Position numbers and translations under genes: made by a program. A DNA stretch of 32,494 nucleotides from assembly GCF_001667945.1 (NCBI RefSeq), contig NZ_LZJK01000133.1:1-32494 (forward strand), in the 5' to 3' direction. Source of the stretch: Mycolicibacter sinensis. Lineage in GTDB: Bacteria; Actinomycetota; Actinomycetes; Mycobacteriales; Mycobacteriaceae. Positions within the stretch are counted from its first letter, which is position 1. Each line of letters starts with the position of its first letter. Below are positions 31,692 through 32,494 of this stretch, one piece after another. The notes under the pieces were generated by a model that was not told the origin of the DNA, did no database searches, and was given only the letters and a program-made list of their open reading frames with translations.

Positions 31692-32494
31692 TCAGCCCAG
31701 ACCCAGTCCGCGGGCGGCGCCGTAGGCCCCGCAGAGCCAGCAGGCCAGGGGCACCAGCATGCCCAGCGCCAAGCTCTCCAGTACCTCGGCGCCGCGGCGG
31801 GCCCACGGGGATGCGGGCGGTGCGGTGAAGCCGAAAACCACTGCGGCACCGGCCAACGCCGCCGCCACCGCGGCCGGCCACGGCCCGCAACCCGCGGTGA
31901 GAACGGCGATCCCGATGGTGGTGACCCCACCCGCCAGCAGCGCCGCGATCTGTGAGCCGTCGGTGTGGGAGCGGGCGCGTAGCAGCAAGGCCGCGCCTGC
32001 CGCCGCTGCGAACGCGACACCGACCGGTCGGGGCACGCCGTCGACCGGTTGCCCGGCGGCGACGCCGACGGTACCCAGCACCGCTGCGACTGCTGACGCG
32101 GCGACCAGACCGGTCAGCAGGTCGTGGGCCTCGCGGGCCGGACCGCGGGTCATCACCGCGATCCGGCTCGCGGCCCGGATCAGGCCGACGGCGCCGGCCG
32201 CCGTGGCAGCGCCGACGGCTTGCCCTGAGATACCGGTTGCGGCACAGCCCATCCCGACGACGGCGGCGGCTACCGCCAACCCGGCCAAGCAACACAACGT
32301 CGTGCGCAACGCACCGCTACATCCGCTTGCCGGCAGCGCAGCGGCGGCCACGGTCCCGGTAGCTGCGAGAGCCAACAGCGCATTCGGGGTGCCGGGCCCA
32401 CCGGGAACGGCCACGAAACCCGCGACGCCGGCCAGGGTGGATGCCGCGAGCGCGGCGGCGAGCCGGCGAGCGACCGGACTCCACGGTCGGGCCG
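31692..32494 (-). CDS. eccD4: ESX-4 type VII secretion membrane channel protein EccD4 (N-terminus beyond the right edge)
   Basis: The minus-strand frame stays open to the window edge, so only the last ~267 residues are present. They form alternating Ala/Val/Leu-rich membrane helices with short loops, for example TTLCCLAGLAVAAAVVGMGC, ISGQAVGAATAAGAVGLIRAASRIAVM and LLAGGVTTIGIAVLTAGCG, and end LGMLVPLACWLCGAYGAARGLGLG. This is the C-terminal half of the 11-helix EccD channel subunit; the cytoplasmic ubiquitin-like N-terminal domain is not in the window. Assignment to ESX-4 rests on the adjacent mycP4 and eccB4 and on synteny with Rv3448. First gene of an eccD4-mycP4 operon, ending 2 bp before the mycP4 start. 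Confidence 0.88.
   Translation of the reverse strand, partial: ARPWSPVARRLAAALAASTLAGVAGFVAVPGGPGTPNALLALAATGTVAAAALPASGCSGALRTTLCCLAGLAVAAAVVGMGCAATGISGQAVGAATAAGAVGLIRAASRIAVMTRGPAREAHDLLTGLVAASAVAAVLGTVGVAAGQPVDGVPRPVGVAFAAAAGAALLLRARSHTDGSQIAALLAGGVTTIGIAVLTAGCGPWPAAVAAALAGAAVVFGFTAPPASPWARRGAEVLESLALGMLVPLACWLCGAYGAARGLGLG

Noticed and set aside
1..32494. tRNA, rRNA or insertion-sequence genes
   Set aside because: I saw no tRNA cloverleaf pattern, rRNA segment or transposase in any region; the MazEF-like pair is the only mobile-type cargo.

Overview
The window is GC-rich (strong G/C bias at third codon positions) and is clearly from a Mycobacterium-type actinobacterium. The evidence is a large PGRS (Gly-Gly-Ala/Asn) ORF, a paired TIGR00027-type methyltransferase locus, paired secreted cutinases, an ESX-4 type VII secretion locus (eccB4, mycP4, eccD4) and the mycobacterial order secY-adk-mapA and infA-rpmJ-rpsM-rpsK-rpsD-rpoA-rplQ-truA. 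I cannot name the species.

Layout. 1-4461: the 3' part of a PE_PGRS-like gene; its first 48 bases are an exact inverted copy of 411-458, so the left edge is suspect. 4537-8256: sppA, a small secreted DUF732 protein and a secreted alkaline-phosphatase-superfamily phosphodiesterase. 8266-10141: two tandem SAM-dependent methyltransferases on the minus strand. 10450-13628: secY-adk-mapA-marR, tightly packed. 13625-15528: a soluble GAF histidine kinase and a NarL-type response regulator, divergent from a degenerate HAD-like gene (15668-16207). 16188-19775: the valine/isobutyrate module mmsA-fadE9-mmsB (minus strand), preceded by an 18-bp perfect palindrome. 19925-20456: a MazEF-like toxin-antitoxin pair. 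20488-22990: rmlC and rmlB (dTDP-rhamnose for the cell-wall linker) and an LLM/F420-type oxidoreductase. 23256-27834: the infA to truA translation/transcription operon. 27862-29254: two cutinases. 29361-32494: eccB4, convergent with mycP4 and the right-truncated eccD4.

Functionally the window mixes housekeeping (protein export through SecY, SppA cleavage of signal peptides, ribosome and RNA polymerase alpha, tRNA pseudouridylation) with envelope and surface biology (PGRS, rhamnose, cutinases, ESX-4) and branched-chain amino-acid catabolism. From memory of M. tuberculosis H37Rv, the left part (sppA to mmsA) matches Rv0724-Rv0753c and the right part (rmlC to eccD4) matches Rv3448-Rv3465. The two blocks are far apart in that genome but adjacent here, and the toxin-antitoxin pair sits exactly at the join.

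Several genes (sppA, the response regulator, the antitoxin) have a TANNNT hexamer ending 6-7 nt before their ATG, the pattern of leaderless mycobacterial transcripts. The most notable items are the edge inverted repeat, the layered PGRS repeats with synonymous divergence, the mmsA palindrome, the TA operator/promoter at the synteny join, the missing sigL/rslA pair and the absence of an ordinary start codon for truA.
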